A stretch of DNA of 64,000 bases from Paenibacillus_E violae (GTDB lineage Bacteria; Bacillota; Bacilli; Paenibacillales; NBRC-103111): NCBI RefSeq assembly GCF_032461945.1, contig NZ_JAWCUD010000001.1, forward strand, positions 620,001 to 684,000, in the 5' to 3' direction. Every line of letters begins with the position of its first letter. Positions within the stretch are counted from its first letter, which is position 1. The translations under genes were made by a program, and so were the position numbers. Below the pieces are notes generated by a model, which made no database searches, was not told the DNA's origin, and saw only the letters and a program-made list of their open reading frames with translations. Shown here in pieces: positions 33,461 to 42,891 of the stretch.

Positions 33461-34342
33461 ATGAAAGCGATCCAGACGATGGAAGTGATTCATTCGATTG
33501 CCGATTTGCGTTCCCGGATTCGGGAATACCGACGTAAGAATGATGGATCTGTAGGTTTTGTGCCTACAATGGGTTATTTGCACGAAGGACACGCCAGCTT
33601 GCTGCGTCAAGCGCGGTCACAGAGCGGGCTTGTGGTTTTAAGTATTTTCGTCAATCCGCTGCAATTTGGTCCTGGGGAGGATTTTGAGCGATATCCACGC
33701 AATACAGAGCGGGATCTTGAGGTGGCTGAGGCAGCCGGCGCTGATCTTGTTTTTATGCCCTCTGTAAGTGAAATGTACCCGACTCCAACACGTACGACGG
33801 TTGCGGTGTCAGGGCTTACCTCGAGGCTCTGCGGAGCTTCGAGGCCGGGACACTTCGACGGTGTTGCGACTGTGGTTAGCAAGCTGTTTCATATCGTACA
33901 GCCGGATCAAGCATTTTTTGGACTGAAGGATGCCCAGCAAGTTGCCGTCATTCAGCAGATGGTGCAGGATCTGAATTTGCCGGTCGACATCGTCCCTTGC
34001 CCAACCCTGCGCGAAAAAGATGGCCTTGCTATGAGTTCACGCAATGTGTATCTATCGGACGAAGAGCGGAAACAAGCGTTAGTCTTGTCCCAAGCTTTGG
34101 ATAAAGCAAAGGAATTCGTGCAATCTCGAACTAACTTCAATGCTGCCGAGCTTGAAAGCCTGGTTAAGAGCCATATCGCAACAGCGCCATTAGCTGTTAT
34201 TGATTATGCGGAAGTACTCGCATTTCCGACGTTGGAACCTTTTGAGAACAGCACTCATACCGATTCAATCATTCTTGCACTTGCCGTTAAATTCGGCAAA
34301 ACACGTCTAATCGATAATGTCATTATACAATTGAGGAAGTGA
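33461..34342 (+). CDS. panC: Pantothenate synthetase
   Basis: ATP-dependent condensation of pantoate with beta-alanine. 293 residues: FVPTMGYLHEGHASLL (nucleotide HxGH motif), SIFVNPLQFGPGEDF, RPGHFDGVATVVSKLF, FGLKDAQQ and MSSRNVYL. AAGGAG about 11 bases upstream supports the ATG at 33461; the downstream Met at 33479 is possible. The stop region is close to the panD start. Confidence 0.97.
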   Translation: MKAIQTMEVIHSIADLRSRIREYRRKNDGSVGFVPTMGYLHEGHASLLRQARSQSGLVVLSIFVNPLQFGPGEDFERYPRNTERDLEVAEAAGADLVFMPSVSEMYPTPTRTTVAVSGLTSRLCGASRPGHFDGVATVVSKLFHIVQPDQAFFGLKDAQQVAVIQQMVQDLNLPVDIVPCPTLREKDGLAMSSRNVYLSDEERKQALVLSQALDKAKEFVQSRTNFNAAELESLVKSHIATAPLAVIDYAEVLAFPTLEPFENSTHTDSIILALAVKFGKTRLIDNVIIQLRK

Positions 34343-34347
34343 AGTTT

Positions 34348-34731
34348 ATGTTTCGCACAATGATGAAAGCTAAGATCCACCGCGCTACCGTAACAGAAGC
34401 AAATTTGAACTACATTGGAAGCATCACGATTGATGAGGATTTGCTTGATCTTGTTGACATGCTGCCCAATGAGAAAGTGCAAATCGTTAATAACAATAAC
34501 GGTGCACGCCTTGAAACGTATATCATTGCAGGCCCACGCGGGACGGGAGTCGTCTGTTTGAACGGTGCCGCGGCACGTTTAGTGCAAGAAGGAGATACGG
34601 TCATTATTATGACTTACGCCATGATGACTGATGAAGAAGCCAAGAAGCATCAACCAACGGTTGCAATCATGGGAACAAATAATAAAGTAGCCCAATTGTT
34701 AAAAGCAGAGGAGCATTCCACCATCCTTTAA
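34348..34731 (+). CDS. panD: Aspartate 1-decarboxylase (pyruvoyl enzyme)
   Basis: Makes beta-alanine from aspartate. With the ATG at 34348 (GAGGAAG 8 bases upstream) it has exactly 127 residues, the family length, and the self-cleavage site Gly24-Ser25 falls in NYIGSITID. GTG 34339, overlapping panC, is less likely. YIIAGPRGTGVVCLNGAAARL is also conserved. Completes panBCD. Confidence 0.97.
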   Translation: MFRTMMKAKIHRATVTEANLNYIGSITIDEDLLDLVDMLPNEKVQIVNNNNGARLETYIIAGPRGTGVVCLNGAAARLVQEGDTVIIMTYAMMTDEEAKKHQPTVAIMGTNNKVAQLLKAEEHSTIL

Positions 34732-34810
34732 GATGGTCCTGTCCATGCATGAAATCGGCTCTGTTTACAAAGAATGAGGGTAAGCTTTCGAAGCAAAGGT
34801 GGGATGCCAA

Positions 34811-35404
34811 ATGTTTAAGCATTTATTTTCCACAATGAACGAGGTTTTGGAAGAAATCCAAAAAGAATATCCGAATAGTGATGTGGAGAAGAGAGCGGAG
34901 CTTGACGAACAGTTGCAAGTGTTGAAGACAATGAGTGATGAGTTCATTGAGGCGTGGCTGCTTTTTGAGGAGAAGCTGGGAAAGTTTTATGGGGCCGTGC
35001 CGATCAGTACCCAAACCCTTCATAAAGAACTGATGGATCTCGATCTGTCCGGGAAACAAACGGATGAATTTGTCCGGGGGCAAGGATACTACAAGCTTTA
35101 TATGTATGATCAAGCGATCAAAGAGTTTGAGGTCTTGATTCGTAGGCAGCCTGATTTTTTGTTGGCAAGAGTCTATTTGGCGATGGGGCATCTGCGTAAA
35201 GGGGAGTTTGGAGAGGCGTACAGGCACTTCAAATTCCTCCTGCCTCTAACGGATAATTCCAAGATGAAAGCTATTTCCTATAACGCCATGGGAGTCATAC
35301 AGGTGCAGAATCAGAATATAGAAAAAGCTTTCGAGTATTTTCAAAAAGCGTACCATACGGACCCATCATGTATGGAGCCTCTCATCAATCTGGACGAGTC
35401 CTGA
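34811..35404 (+). CDS. TPR-repeat protein
   Basis: 197 residues from the ATG at 34811 with AAAGGTGGG upstream. The first half is helical and acidic (EVLEEIQKEYPNSDVEKRAELD); from about residue 90 come TPR-like units (YKLYMYDQAIKEFEVLIRRQ; AMGHLRKGEFGEAYRHFKFLL; GVIQVQNQNIEKAFEYFQKAY). No signal peptide. Function unknown; possibly an interaction adaptor. Sits between panD and dinG, a place occupied by no TPR gene in B. subtilis. Confidence 0.8.
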   Translation: MFKHLFSTMNEVLEEIQKEYPNSDVEKRAELDEQLQVLKTMSDEFIEAWLLFEEKLGKFYGAVPISTQTLHKELMDLDLSGKQTDEFVRGQGYYKLYMYDQAIKEFEVLIRRQPDFLLARVYLAMGHLRKGEFGEAYRHFKFLLPLTDNSKMKAISYNAMGVIQVQNQNIEKAFEYFQKAYHTDPSCMEPLINLDES

Positions 35405-35478
35405 AACCAAAGTGGCGATCAGGTATTCCCTTTTCCTAATAAGATTTGGTATGCTAGGAGAAGTGCAGGACGAAGGGA

Positions 35479-38349
35479 TTGAAGATACACGTCATGAAAT
35501 TTGCAGTTTTGGATTTTGAAACGACAGGAAGTCAGCCTACGGATGAGATCATCCAAGTTGGACTGGTCATTATAGATCAATTTCAAATTATCGACAGGTA
35601 TACTTCTCTGGTTCATCCAGGGATGGGTATACCTTCTTCCATTACGACACTTACTGGCATTACGGATGAGATGGTTGCTGACGCTCCCACGCTTGATCAA
35701 GTGATGTCGGATATGTTCCCACTTTTGTTTGATTGCGTGCTTGTGGCGCACCATGCAGCATTTGACGTTTCTTTTTTGCAAAGGGGACTGACCAAAACCG
35801 GGTACCCGCCATTTTCAGGCCGAGTACTGGATACGATGGATATGCTCCGCATATTATTCCCATCGATTTCCAGTCTTCAGTTGAGCATGGTAGCCGGTTT
35901 GTTTGGCATTGACCATGAACGGCCTCATCAGGCTGACAGTGACGCGGAGGTCACAGCTGAAATCTGGATCAGGTGTCTGGAAAGGCTGATTGGACTGCCT
36001 CTCCTTACGGTTCAACGGCTGCAGCATATTTTTGAAAATAGCTCCAGCGATTTGGGTTGGTTTTTAGACGAAATATGTTTATATAAAGAATCGATTACGA
36101 GCATTGACACGGATACGAATCGTTATTTCCGCCAATTCACACTGAATGTCACCGATTGGGGCGAAGAAGATGACATCCGCGGCGCTTCGGATGAAGATGG
36201 ATTAGGCGCCTCTTTCCAACAATTTCATCAAGGCTTGAAGTTAGCGCTGCAGCAGAAGTTTGAGATTTTCGAAGAGCGGGAATCGCAAGAGCAAATGATC
36301 TACGAAGTGGAGAAATCGCTGGAGAACGATCAACATTTGATGATTGAGGCCGGAACAGGCACAGGGAAATCGCTTGGTTATTTGATACCTGCCCTTTATT
36401 ATGGCATCAAATATGAGAAGAAAGTGGTTGTCTCCACGCACACGATTAACCTGCAAGAGCAGCTTAGAGAGCGGGATATTCCGCTGCTGAAAGAGATATT
36501 TCCGGTTCCTTTTAAAGCGGCTGTGCTCAAAGGTAGAAGTCACTATTTGTGCTTGCGCAAATTTGAAACGAAACTGACAACGCGTGATTACGAGAATGGC
36601 AAAGAAGATCCGGTCACAGCGGCACAAATGGTCGTTTGGCTGAGTGAAACGGAACACGGGGATGAAGAGGAAATCCACTTTGGGAATAAAGGCGCACAAT
36701 TCTGGTATTCGGTTGCCAGCGATACAGACTCGTGTTTGAACCGGATGTGCCCTTGGTACAAAAAATGCTTCTATCATCGCGCGCGGAATGACGCCAACAC
36801 GGCTGATGTGATCATCACGAACCATTCCCTCCTGTTTACCGATATGAAGGCGGAGAACCGCCTCCTACCGGCTTACAAGCACCTTGTAATTGATGAGGCG
36901 CATCATTTCGAAGAAGTGGCGAGTAAACATCTCGGTATCGAGCTGCATTCCTCAGCGATGTATCATTCATTGACCTGGCTTTACAAAGATAATCGGAGCG
37001 GCCACCTGCCGATGCTGCGGTTTAGACTGCAGAAATCGGATGAGCAGCAAGAAAGGGCAGCGGCATGGAGTCATACGATTGATGGTCTTTTCCCAAAAAT
37101 CGTGCAAATCAAAGAGGATTGGGATCGGCTGAGCGAATCACTGTATGAGCTGCTGTCGTCCAAAAGCGATCCGTCGCAAACGGAGAATTCCACGTATGTC
37201 CTGCGCATGAAGCCGGAGACTTTGCCGGCTAATTGGCACGAGCTGATGGCAATGGAGGACAATATCTATCTGAACGCGAATGATTTGCTTCGCACGCTTG
37301 ATAAATTGTTAAGCGATGTGAAGGAACATCAGGACGTCTTCGGGGTCCAAGGTTTAGTGACAGATCTTAACGGCACCGTGAAAGAGCTCTATGAGCATCG
37401 TGATGCCCTCCATTTCTTTATGAAAATGGCGGATGATGGTTATGTATATTGGATGGAAGCAGGGACGTATGCCAGGGCGAAGTCACTTCAGTTGATCTCT
37501 GTGCCGACGGACGTCAGCGGCTTGCTCCAGCAGCATTTCTTTGAGACAAAAGAAAGTATCATTATGACCTCGGCAACTTTGTCCGTGAATAAATCCTTTC
37601 AATACTCCGCTGATCAATTGGGGCTGATGATTCCGCAGGATGAAGAGAGCGGTAAGCTCAAAACGGTTCAACTGCCTTCTCCTTTTAACTATCGTGAGCA
37701 AGCTTTGGTTGTTATTCCAAGAGATTTTCCTACGATTAAGGGAGCTGGGGATCCCGTTTTCATTGCTTCGCTCATTGAATCGCTAAGTGAAGTCGCTATC
37801 GTGACCAAAGGTCGAATGCTGATCTTGTTCACATCCAATCGGATGCTCAAACAGATTTATGCCGGGATGAAAGATTATTTGAAGGCATATGGCATTACTG
37901 TGCTTGGCCAAGGGGTAGACAGCGGCAATCGTAGTAAATTAACCCGTATGTTCCAGGATAACAAGATGTGTGTGCTGCTTGGCACCAGTTCATTTTGGGA
38001 AGGAGTAGATATTCCTGGGGATGCGCTAAGCTGTTTGGCCATTATCCGGCTGCCGTTCCAACCTCCGAATCATCCGCTCGTTGAGGCCAAATGCGAAAAT
38101 ATTAAGAAACGGAACGAGAACCCGTTTATGAAATTTTCTGTGCCACAGGCGGTCATTCGATTTAAACAAGGCTTCGGCCGGTTAGTTAGACGCGCATCTG
38201 ATAAAGGAATTGTGATCATCTACGATACGCGTGTCATCGAAACCTTTTATGGCAAGCACTTCCTCTACTCACTGCCTGGACCCAAAATTGAGCATATGAC
38301 AACGGAACAAATGTTACCAAGGATTGAGCAGTGGATGGGGGAGGCGTAG
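35479..38349 (+). CDS. dinG: DinG-type exonuclease-helicase
   Basis: 956 residues. N-terminal DnaQ-like 3'-5' exonuclease (DFETTG near residue 13, HHAAFDVSFL, HQADSDAEVTAE), then an XPD-like superfamily 2 helicase with EAGTGTGKS (about residues 289-297), DEAHHFEE, MTSATLS, GTSSFWEGVDIPG and QGFGRLVRR. Cysteines in SHYLCLRK, DSCLNRMCPWYKKCFYH sit where the iron-sulfur cluster of XPD/DinG helicases is found. TTG 35479 is used as start; ATG 35494 is the alternative. Role in DNA repair and replication-conflict processing by family. Confidence 0.93.
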   Translation: MKIHVMKFAVLDFETTGSQPTDEIIQVGLVIIDQFQIIDRYTSLVHPGMGIPSSITTLTGITDEMVADAPTLDQVMSDMFPLLFDCVLVAHHAAFDVSFLQRGLTKTGYPPFSGRVLDTMDMLRILFPSISSLQLSMVAGLFGIDHERPHQADSDAEVTAEIWIRCLERLIGLPLLTVQRLQHIFENSSSDLGWFLDEICLYKESITSIDTDTNRYFRQFTLNVTDWGEEDDIRGASDEDGLGASFQQFHQGLKLALQQKFEIFEERESQEQMIYEVEKSLENDQHLMIEAGTGTGKSLGYLIPALYYGIKYEKKVVVSTHTINLQEQLRERDIPLLKEIFPVPFKAAVLKGRSHYLCLRKFETKLTTRDYENGKEDPVTAAQMVVWLSETEHGDEEEIHFGNKGAQFWYSVASDTDSCLNRMCPWYKKCFYHRARNDANTADVIITNHSLLFTDMKAENRLLPAYKHLVIDEAHHFEEVASKHLGIELHSSAMYHSLTWLYKDNRSGHLPMLRFRLQKSDEQQERAAAWSHTIDGLFPKIVQIKEDWDRLSESLYELLSSKSDPSQTENSTYVLRMKPETLPANWHELMAMEDNIYLNANDLLRTLDKLLSDVKEHQDVFGVQGLVTDLNGTVKELYEHRDALHFFMKMADDGYVYWMEAGTYARAKSLQLISVPTDVSGLLQQHFFETKESIIMTSATLSVNKSFQYSADQLGLMIPQDEESGKLKTVQLPSPFNYREQALVVIPRDFPTIKGAGDPVFIASLIESLSEVAIVTKGRMLILFTSNRMLKQIYAGMKDYLKAYGITVLGQGVDSGNRSKLTRMFQDNKMCVLLGTSSFWEGVDIPGDALSCLAIIRLPFQPPNHPLVEAKCENIKKRNENPFMKFSVPQAVIRFKQGFGRLVRRASDKGIVIIYDTRVIETFYGKHFLYSLPGPKIEHMTTEQMLPRIEQWMGEA

Positions 38350-38351
38350 AA

Positions 38352-38972
38352 ATGAAATCACAAAAAATATCGGAAGCTGTTGTTCGCAGGCTGCCCATCT
38401 ATCTACGGTTCCTGAACGAGCTTGCTATGAAAAATGTCGCAACGGTATCTTCGCAGGATTTGGGTCAAAAACTTGATCTGAATCCGGCCCAGATTCGTAA
38501 AGATTTGGCCTATTTCGGTGAGTTTGGCAAAAAAGGCATCGGATATGATATTGCTTATTTGATCGAGAAAATTAGGCAAATACTCAAGCTGGACCGACAT
38601 ATCCAGGTAGCTCTTGTTGGAGCGGGGAATCTGGGCCGCGCATTATGCAATTATAATACTTATCTACGGAATGATATGAAAATTGTCGCAGTTTTTGATG
38701 CGATGCCCTCTAAAACCGGGGAGACGATTAATAATTTGACGGTTCAACCGATGGGGGAAATGAAGGCTGTTCTATCGGAGCTAGGCGTGCGAATCGGGAT
38801 TATAACTGTGCCAGCGAGTGAAGCTCAAAATGTGGCCAATCAATTTGTGGATTGCGGCATTGAAGCTATTCTGAATTTTGCACCGGTCATTATTAAGGTT
38901 CCCCCGGAAGTTCGCGTGCATTATGCGGATTTCACAACGGAGCTGCAAAGCTTGGCGTATTATTTAGATTAA
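38352..38972 (+). CDS. rex: Redox-sensing transcriptional repressor Rex
   Basis: NADH/NAD-responsive repressor of fermentation and respiration genes. 206 residues from the ATG at 38352 (GGGGGAGG upstream), 2 bases after the dinG stop. N-terminal winged helix with VSSQDLGQKLDLNPAQIRKDLAYFGEFGKKGIGYD; Rossmann domain with VALVGAGNLGRALCNY; C-terminal swapped helix ending ADFTTELQSLAYYLD. Possible targets in the window include qcrABC and hbd-ackA, but no full Rex palindrome was found there. Confidence 0.96.
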   Translation: MKSQKISEAVVRRLPIYLRFLNELAMKNVATVSSQDLGQKLDLNPAQIRKDLAYFGEFGKKGIGYDIAYLIEKIRQILKLDRHIQVALVGAGNLGRALCNYNTYLRNDMKIVAVFDAMPSKTGETINNLTVQPMGEMKAVLSELGVRIGIITVPASEAQNVANQFVDCGIEAILNFAPVIIKVPPEVRVHYADFTTELQSLAYYLD

Positions 38973-38977
38973 AAAAA

Positions 38978-39006
38978 GAAACCGTCAGGATTCCCTGACG
39001 GTTTTT
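38978..39006. terminator. Bidirectional terminator between rex and pit
   Basis: AAACCGTCAGG-ATTC-CCTGACGGTTT stem flanked by A-run and T-run, between converging genes. Confidence 0.93.
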
Positions 39007-39012
39007 CTTTAT

Positions 39013-40014
39013 TTAGAAGATCAGTCTGAAGATAAGGAAGTAAATGGAGTACGCGAGTGCAATGCTGATCGGGATGGTAATGACCCAAGTAATCAACATG
39101 CGACTGACGGTTCCCCACTGAACTTCATGGAAGCGCATGACACTGCCTGTCCCAATAATAGCGGAGGAAATAACATGTGTTGTGGATAATGGTTTTCCGA
39201 TATGGGTGGAGAATTGAATGACGAGTGACGATGTAAGATCGGATGCGAATCCGTTAATCGGTTCGATTTTTACAATTTTCCCAGATACGGTTTTAATAAT
39301 TTTCCATCCACCGATCGAAGTTCCTAACCCCATGGCCAATGCTGCTGAGATTTTTACCCAAAGCGGGACGTCCAGCGTCGTTTGAACATCGGCTGCGACT
39401 AGACCAAATACGATAATACCCATCGCTTTTTGTGCATCGTTACCGCCATGTGAGTAGGAGAGCAACCCGGCAGAAATAATTTGCAATGTCCTGAAGATAC
39501 GATTGAGTTTGGATCTGGACGTATTTCCGGACCAGATGACGATGTACTTGATCAAAAGCATGATAACGTAACCTAGGGCGAAGGCAATGATCGGTGAAAG
39601 GATCAAAATGATAATGATCTGCGTAAAACCGCTCCAATTGACAGAATGCACGCCAGCTCCAGCGATAACCGCACCGGCAAGGGCTCCGAGCAGGGTGTGA
39701 GAAGAAGAGGATGGAATCGCAAGATACCATGTCAGAAGGTTCCATATAATCGCCGCGAGCAGGGCTGCGATTACGATTTCAACGCCATTGGCAATTTGAG
39801 CAGGATTAGCTATACTGCCTCCGACCGTTTTGGCCACTTTGGAGGATACCATTGCTCCAACAAAGTTAAGCGTCGCTGCCATGGCAATAGCTACCCGCGG
39901 ACTGAGTGCGCGCGTAGAAATAGATGTGGCAATCGCATTGGCTGTATCGTGAAATCCATTGATGAAATCAAAAAGCAAGGCTAGTACAACAATTACGATC
40001 AAATAAGTTAACAT
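39013..40014 (-). CDS. pit: Inorganic phosphate transporter, PiT family
   Basis: 333 residues with about ten membrane helices. FDFINGFHDTANAIATSI near the N-terminus and SYSHGGNDAQKAMGI in the second half are the duplicated PiT signature (GFHDxANA / GGNDAQKxMG), and KPLSTTHVISSAIIG the C-terminal repeat. Couples phosphate uptake to a cation gradient. Follows the DUF47 gene (gap 62 bases), a standard pairing. Confidence 0.95.
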   Translation of the reverse strand: MLTYLIVIVVLALLFDFINGFHDTANAIATSISTRALSPRVAIAMAATLNFVGAMVSSKVAKTVGGSIANPAQIANGVEIVIAALLAAIIWNLLTWYLAIPSSSSHTLLGALAGAVIAGAGVHSVNWSGFTQIIIILILSPIIAFALGYVIMLLIKYIVIWSGNTSRSKLNRIFRTLQIISAGLLSYSHGGNDAQKAMGIIVFGLVAADVQTTLDVPLWVKISAALAMGLGTSIGGWKIIKTVSGKIVKIEPINGFASDLTSSLVIQFSTHIGKPLSTTHVISSAIIGTGSVMRFHEVQWGTVSRMLITWVITIPISIALAYSIYFLIFRLIF

Positions 40015-40076
40015 GATTTCCTCCTAAGAGTTTTCCATTCGGAAAACTATCTTCGTACACATAGACCGGTTAAAGT

Positions 40077-40703
40077 TTATGAATAACGAAGTACTACGCT
40101 ATCTAGGATATTGGCTACGTCTTCACAAGCGTCCGTTGTTTCTTCCAAGCGCTCGTAGATTTCTTTTAGTTTAAAGTCTTCGTATACATCTTTGCGTGTG
40201 ATGAAAATTTGACGAATCCCTTCACGCATCAAGCGATCACCGTCATTCTCAAGGGAGTTAATGGCAACGGTATGTTCAGGGATTTGCATATATTTTTTCT
40301 TCGCAAGCAATTTGAATGCATCAAGCATGTGTTGGCAGGAATCCACGATGACAGCCGAGAAGTCTTTCATATATGAATCCGTATGCGAGACGTTCAAATA
40401 GTCAAAACGAGCGATTGTAGCTTCAATACCATCCGTGACATCATCCACTTTGGAGGCAAGAACCATGATGTCCTCACGATCGATCGGTGTAATGAACACT
40501 TTATTGAGTCCTTTGAAAATTTCGTGAGTGATGGAGTCTCCAGCATGTTCTAGATCGTGAATGGACTGAACGTAGTCTATAGGGGATTTGTCACCCATCA
40601 TGGCTGTGCGGAACAGCTGTGCAGTTTGCAGTGCGTTTTCTGCAGCGCGGATGAGCAATTGCAAGAAATCGACTTCGTTCTTTTTTGTGAATAACGTGGT
40701 CAT
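40077..40703 (-). CDS. DUF47 family PhoU-like regulator of phosphate transport
   Basis: 208 residues, all-helical, with paired acidic metal-binding ExxxD patterns (DYVQSIHDLEHAGDSITHEIF; EILVLASKVDDVTDGIEA-like segment; LEETTDACEDVANILDSVVLRYS). DUF47 proteins (YkaA in B. subtilis) are PhoU-related partners of PiT transporters. A good ribosome site (AGGAGG) precedes the ATG at 40703. Confidence 0.92.
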   Translation of the reverse strand: MTTLFTKKNEVDFLQLLIRAAENALQTAQLFRTAMMGDKSPIDYVQSIHDLEHAGDSITHEIFKGLNKVFITPIDREDIMVLASKVDDVTDGIEATIARFDYLNVSHTDSYMKDFSAVIVDSCQHMLDAFKLLAKKKYMQIPEHTVAINSLENDGDRLMREGIRQIFITRKDVYEDFKLKEIYERLEETTDACEDVANILDSVVLRYS

Positions 40704-40840
40704 AAATGCCTCCTAGTATTTACTATATGTACAAGATTTTGATCGAATTTATAAGATAAACAGACCAACTTGTTGAAAAAACTCACAAAATTAAAAATAT
40801 CATAATAATTGCACCGAAAGCAACGAAAATTCCGTGACAT

Positions 40841-40864
40841 TTTACATTTTCTTAACATTGTACA
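40841..40864. promoter_or_regulatory. Pho-box-like direct repeats
   Basis: TTTACA (40841-40846) and TTAACA (40852-40857) start 11 bases apart, followed by TGTACA (40859). PhoP boxes of Bacillus are TT(A/C/T)ACA repeats with this period. The site lies between the DUF47-pit operon (-) and mtaD (+); only two units are in exact register, so this is tentative. Confidence 0.35.
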
Positions 40865-40869
40865 CTTCC

Positions 40870-40898
40870 TTGATTTTACAAGCCTTAAGATGTAAAGT
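40870..40898 (+). promoter_or_regulatory. Possible mtaD promoter
   Basis: TTGATT (40870-40875), a 17-base spacer and TAAAGT (40893-40898), about 50 bases before mtaD. Confidence 0.4.
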
Positions 40899-40947
40899 TT
40901 ATAAAGCGGTGTTTAACTTAGAATGAGCATAGAGAGGGTTTTTTAGT

Positions 40948-42243
40948 ATGAAAAAAACATTAATTATGAACGGTCATTTTATTTCTACTATTGAAGGAAA
41001 ATCATCAATCAAAGGCTGCATGGTTATAGAAGGCGATCTGATTACATATATTGGTGAACAAACTCCTGAACCCAAGGAAAACTACGATGAAATCATCGAC
41101 GGTACGAATAAATTGTACATGCCAGGCTTAGTCAATACGCATGGTCATGCCGCGATGTCGCTGCTTAGAGGTTACGGTGACGATTTAGCCCTGCAAATCT
41201 GGTTGGAAGAGAAAATGTGGCCGATGGAAGCGAAATTTACCGCTCAAGATGTGAAATGGGGGACTAGTCTGTCCATTTTGGAAATGATGAAGGGCGGGAC
41301 TACGACTTTTGTAGATATGTACGACCATATGAATGAAGTGGCGAAGGCTGTTGAGACTTCAGGGATGCGCGGCGTTCTTGCCCGCGGTGTGATTGGACTG
41401 TGCCCGGTTGATGTACAGACGGCTAAGCTGCAGGAAGCCACTGAGTTTGCAAAAACATGGCATGGGGCTGCAAATGGACGTATCACGACAATGATGTCTC
41501 CTCATGCGCCTTACACATGTCCTCCGGATTATATTGAAAGAATTGTTCAAGTTGCCCACGATTTGAATTTACCGATCCATACGCATATGTCGGAAACAAG
41601 CCGTGAGGTACAAGGAAATGTAGATCAATACGGACTGCGTCCTGTTGCACATCTGGAGAAGATCGGTGTATTCAGCCGACCAACGCTTGTAGCGCATGGA
41701 GTCCATTTAACGGATGAAGAAATAAATGTTCTCAGACAATATGATGTTCGCGTTTCTCACAATCCGGGAAGCAACCTGAAGCTTGCTTCCGGCGTAGCGC
41801 GTGTGCCTGAATTGCTTCGCGCCGGAGTGAAGGTTTCACTTGGTACGGACGGTGCAGCGTCAAATAACAACTTGGATATGTTTGAAGAAATGAGACTTGC
41901 CGCGCTGATTCACAAAGGCGTTTCTGGTGATCCGCTAGCTGTACCCGCTGCTGAAGCGCTGCTGCTAGGCACGAAGATGGGAGCGGAATCCATTTGGTTG
42001 GATAACGTGGGATTACTGCAGCCGGGTATGAAAGCGGACTTTATCGCGCTGGATTTGGATCAACCTCATTTCCTGCCAAAAACAGATTTCGTATCACATG
42101 TCGTTTATTCCGCTTGTGCCAAAGATGTCGTCGATGTCTGTGTGGACGGCAATTGGCTTGTCCGCAAAGGGGAATGCTTAACGATGGATGAAGAAGAAAT
42201 CAAACGTGAATTTGAATTGTGTTTTGACAGATTAATTGGTTAA
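40948..42243 (+). CDS. mtaD: 5-methylthioadenosine / S-adenosylhomocysteine deaminase
   Basis: Amidohydrolase-superfamily deaminase. 431 residues: GLVNTHGHAAMSLLRG (metal HxH, about residues 57-72), HTHMSETSREV, LVAHGVHL, and SLGTDGAASNNNLDMFEEM (final metal Asp). Related to 8-oxoguanine/TRZ deaminases; MTA/SAH specificity is inferred from the close family and from other methionine-salvage genes in the window. Could also be annotated as a general amidohydrolase. Confidence 0.88.
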   Translation: MKKTLIMNGHFISTIEGKSSIKGCMVIEGDLITYIGEQTPEPKENYDEIIDGTNKLYMPGLVNTHGHAAMSLLRGYGDDLALQIWLEEKMWPMEAKFTAQDVKWGTSLSILEMMKGGTTTFVDMYDHMNEVAKAVETSGMRGVLARGVIGLCPVDVQTAKLQEATEFAKTWHGAANGRITTMMSPHAPYTCPPDYIERIVQVAHDLNLPIHTHMSETSREVQGNVDQYGLRPVAHLEKIGVFSRPTLVAHGVHLTDEEINVLRQYDVRVSHNPGSNLKLASGVARVPELLRAGVKVSLGTDGAASNNNLDMFEEMRLAALIHKGVSGDPLAVPAAEALLLGTKMGAESIWLDNVGLLQPGMKADFIALDLDQPHFLPKTDFVSHVVYSACAKDVVDVCVDGNWLVRKGECLTMDEEEIKREFELCFDRLIG

Positions 42244-42282
42244 AAAGGTGCCGGCAATTGGTTGGGGAGGTGAGCGGCGCTG

Positions 42283-42777
42283 ATGGGTGCAAAGCGAACT
42301 AGAATTATTACTTTTGGCGTGTTTATTATATTGACGCTTGGCGTCGTGCTCAGCCGCTTCTACTTAAATGTGCAAAAGGATCATTGGGATAACAAACGCA
42401 TGGCGGTAGAAACTGCTTATGAGAAAAGCATCATGACGAAAGCGGCAAAAGTAGATTTCTTTTATGGAGATGAACCTTTTCGAATCGTCTATGGAGAAGA
42501 TAAGCTCGGCCAAGGTGTCATTGTATGGGTATCGGATAAGGGTGTTCACACGGAGATGGCTTCTGAAGGCTTCACGGAAGCCCAAATTCGAGATACCGTT
42601 ATGAAGAAAAATCCGGGTGTGGAGATTGATCGCGTCATGCCGGGGAAGCTTGGCCAGGAGTACGTATGGGAAGTTTTTTATAAAAAGACAGACGATAGTG
42701 GTACAAGATATTTTTATGATTATTATAAATTTAAAGATGGACTCTATCTGGATACGTACAGACTCAGCCTGCAATAG
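42283..42777 (+). CDS. ypmB: YpmB-like membrane-anchored protein (DUF5590)
   Basis: 164 residues: a single N-terminal membrane helix (IITFGVFIILTLGVVLSRFYL) and an outside domain of PepSY-like alpha/beta character (FRIVYGEDKLGQGVIVWVSDKG; YVWEVFYKK). In B. subtilis ypmB lies between dinG and asnS as here. Function unknown. GGGGAGGTGAG upstream supports the start. Confidence 0.75.
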   Translation: MGAKRTRIITFGVFIILTLGVVLSRFYLNVQKDHWDNKRMAVETAYEKSIMTKAAKVDFFYGDEPFRIVYGEDKLGQGVIVWVSDKGVHTEMASEGFTEAQIRDTVMKKNPGVEIDRVMPGKLGQEYVWEVFYKKTDDSGTRYFYDYYKFKDGLYLDTYRLSLQ

Positions 42778-42790
42778 GCTGAGTTTTTTT
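42762..42790 (+). terminator. Terminator overlapping the ypmB stop
   Basis: ACTCAGCCT-GCAAT-AGGCTGAGT stem (stop codon inside) with seven T. Confidence 0.92.
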
Positions 42791-42891
42791 GTTTCCACTC
42801 ATTTCATAAGGTCACGGTATATATCGCATGATATACTACTTGTATGGAATCGGACGCAACATAATATATCGAGAAAGGGGGACGTTGACTG

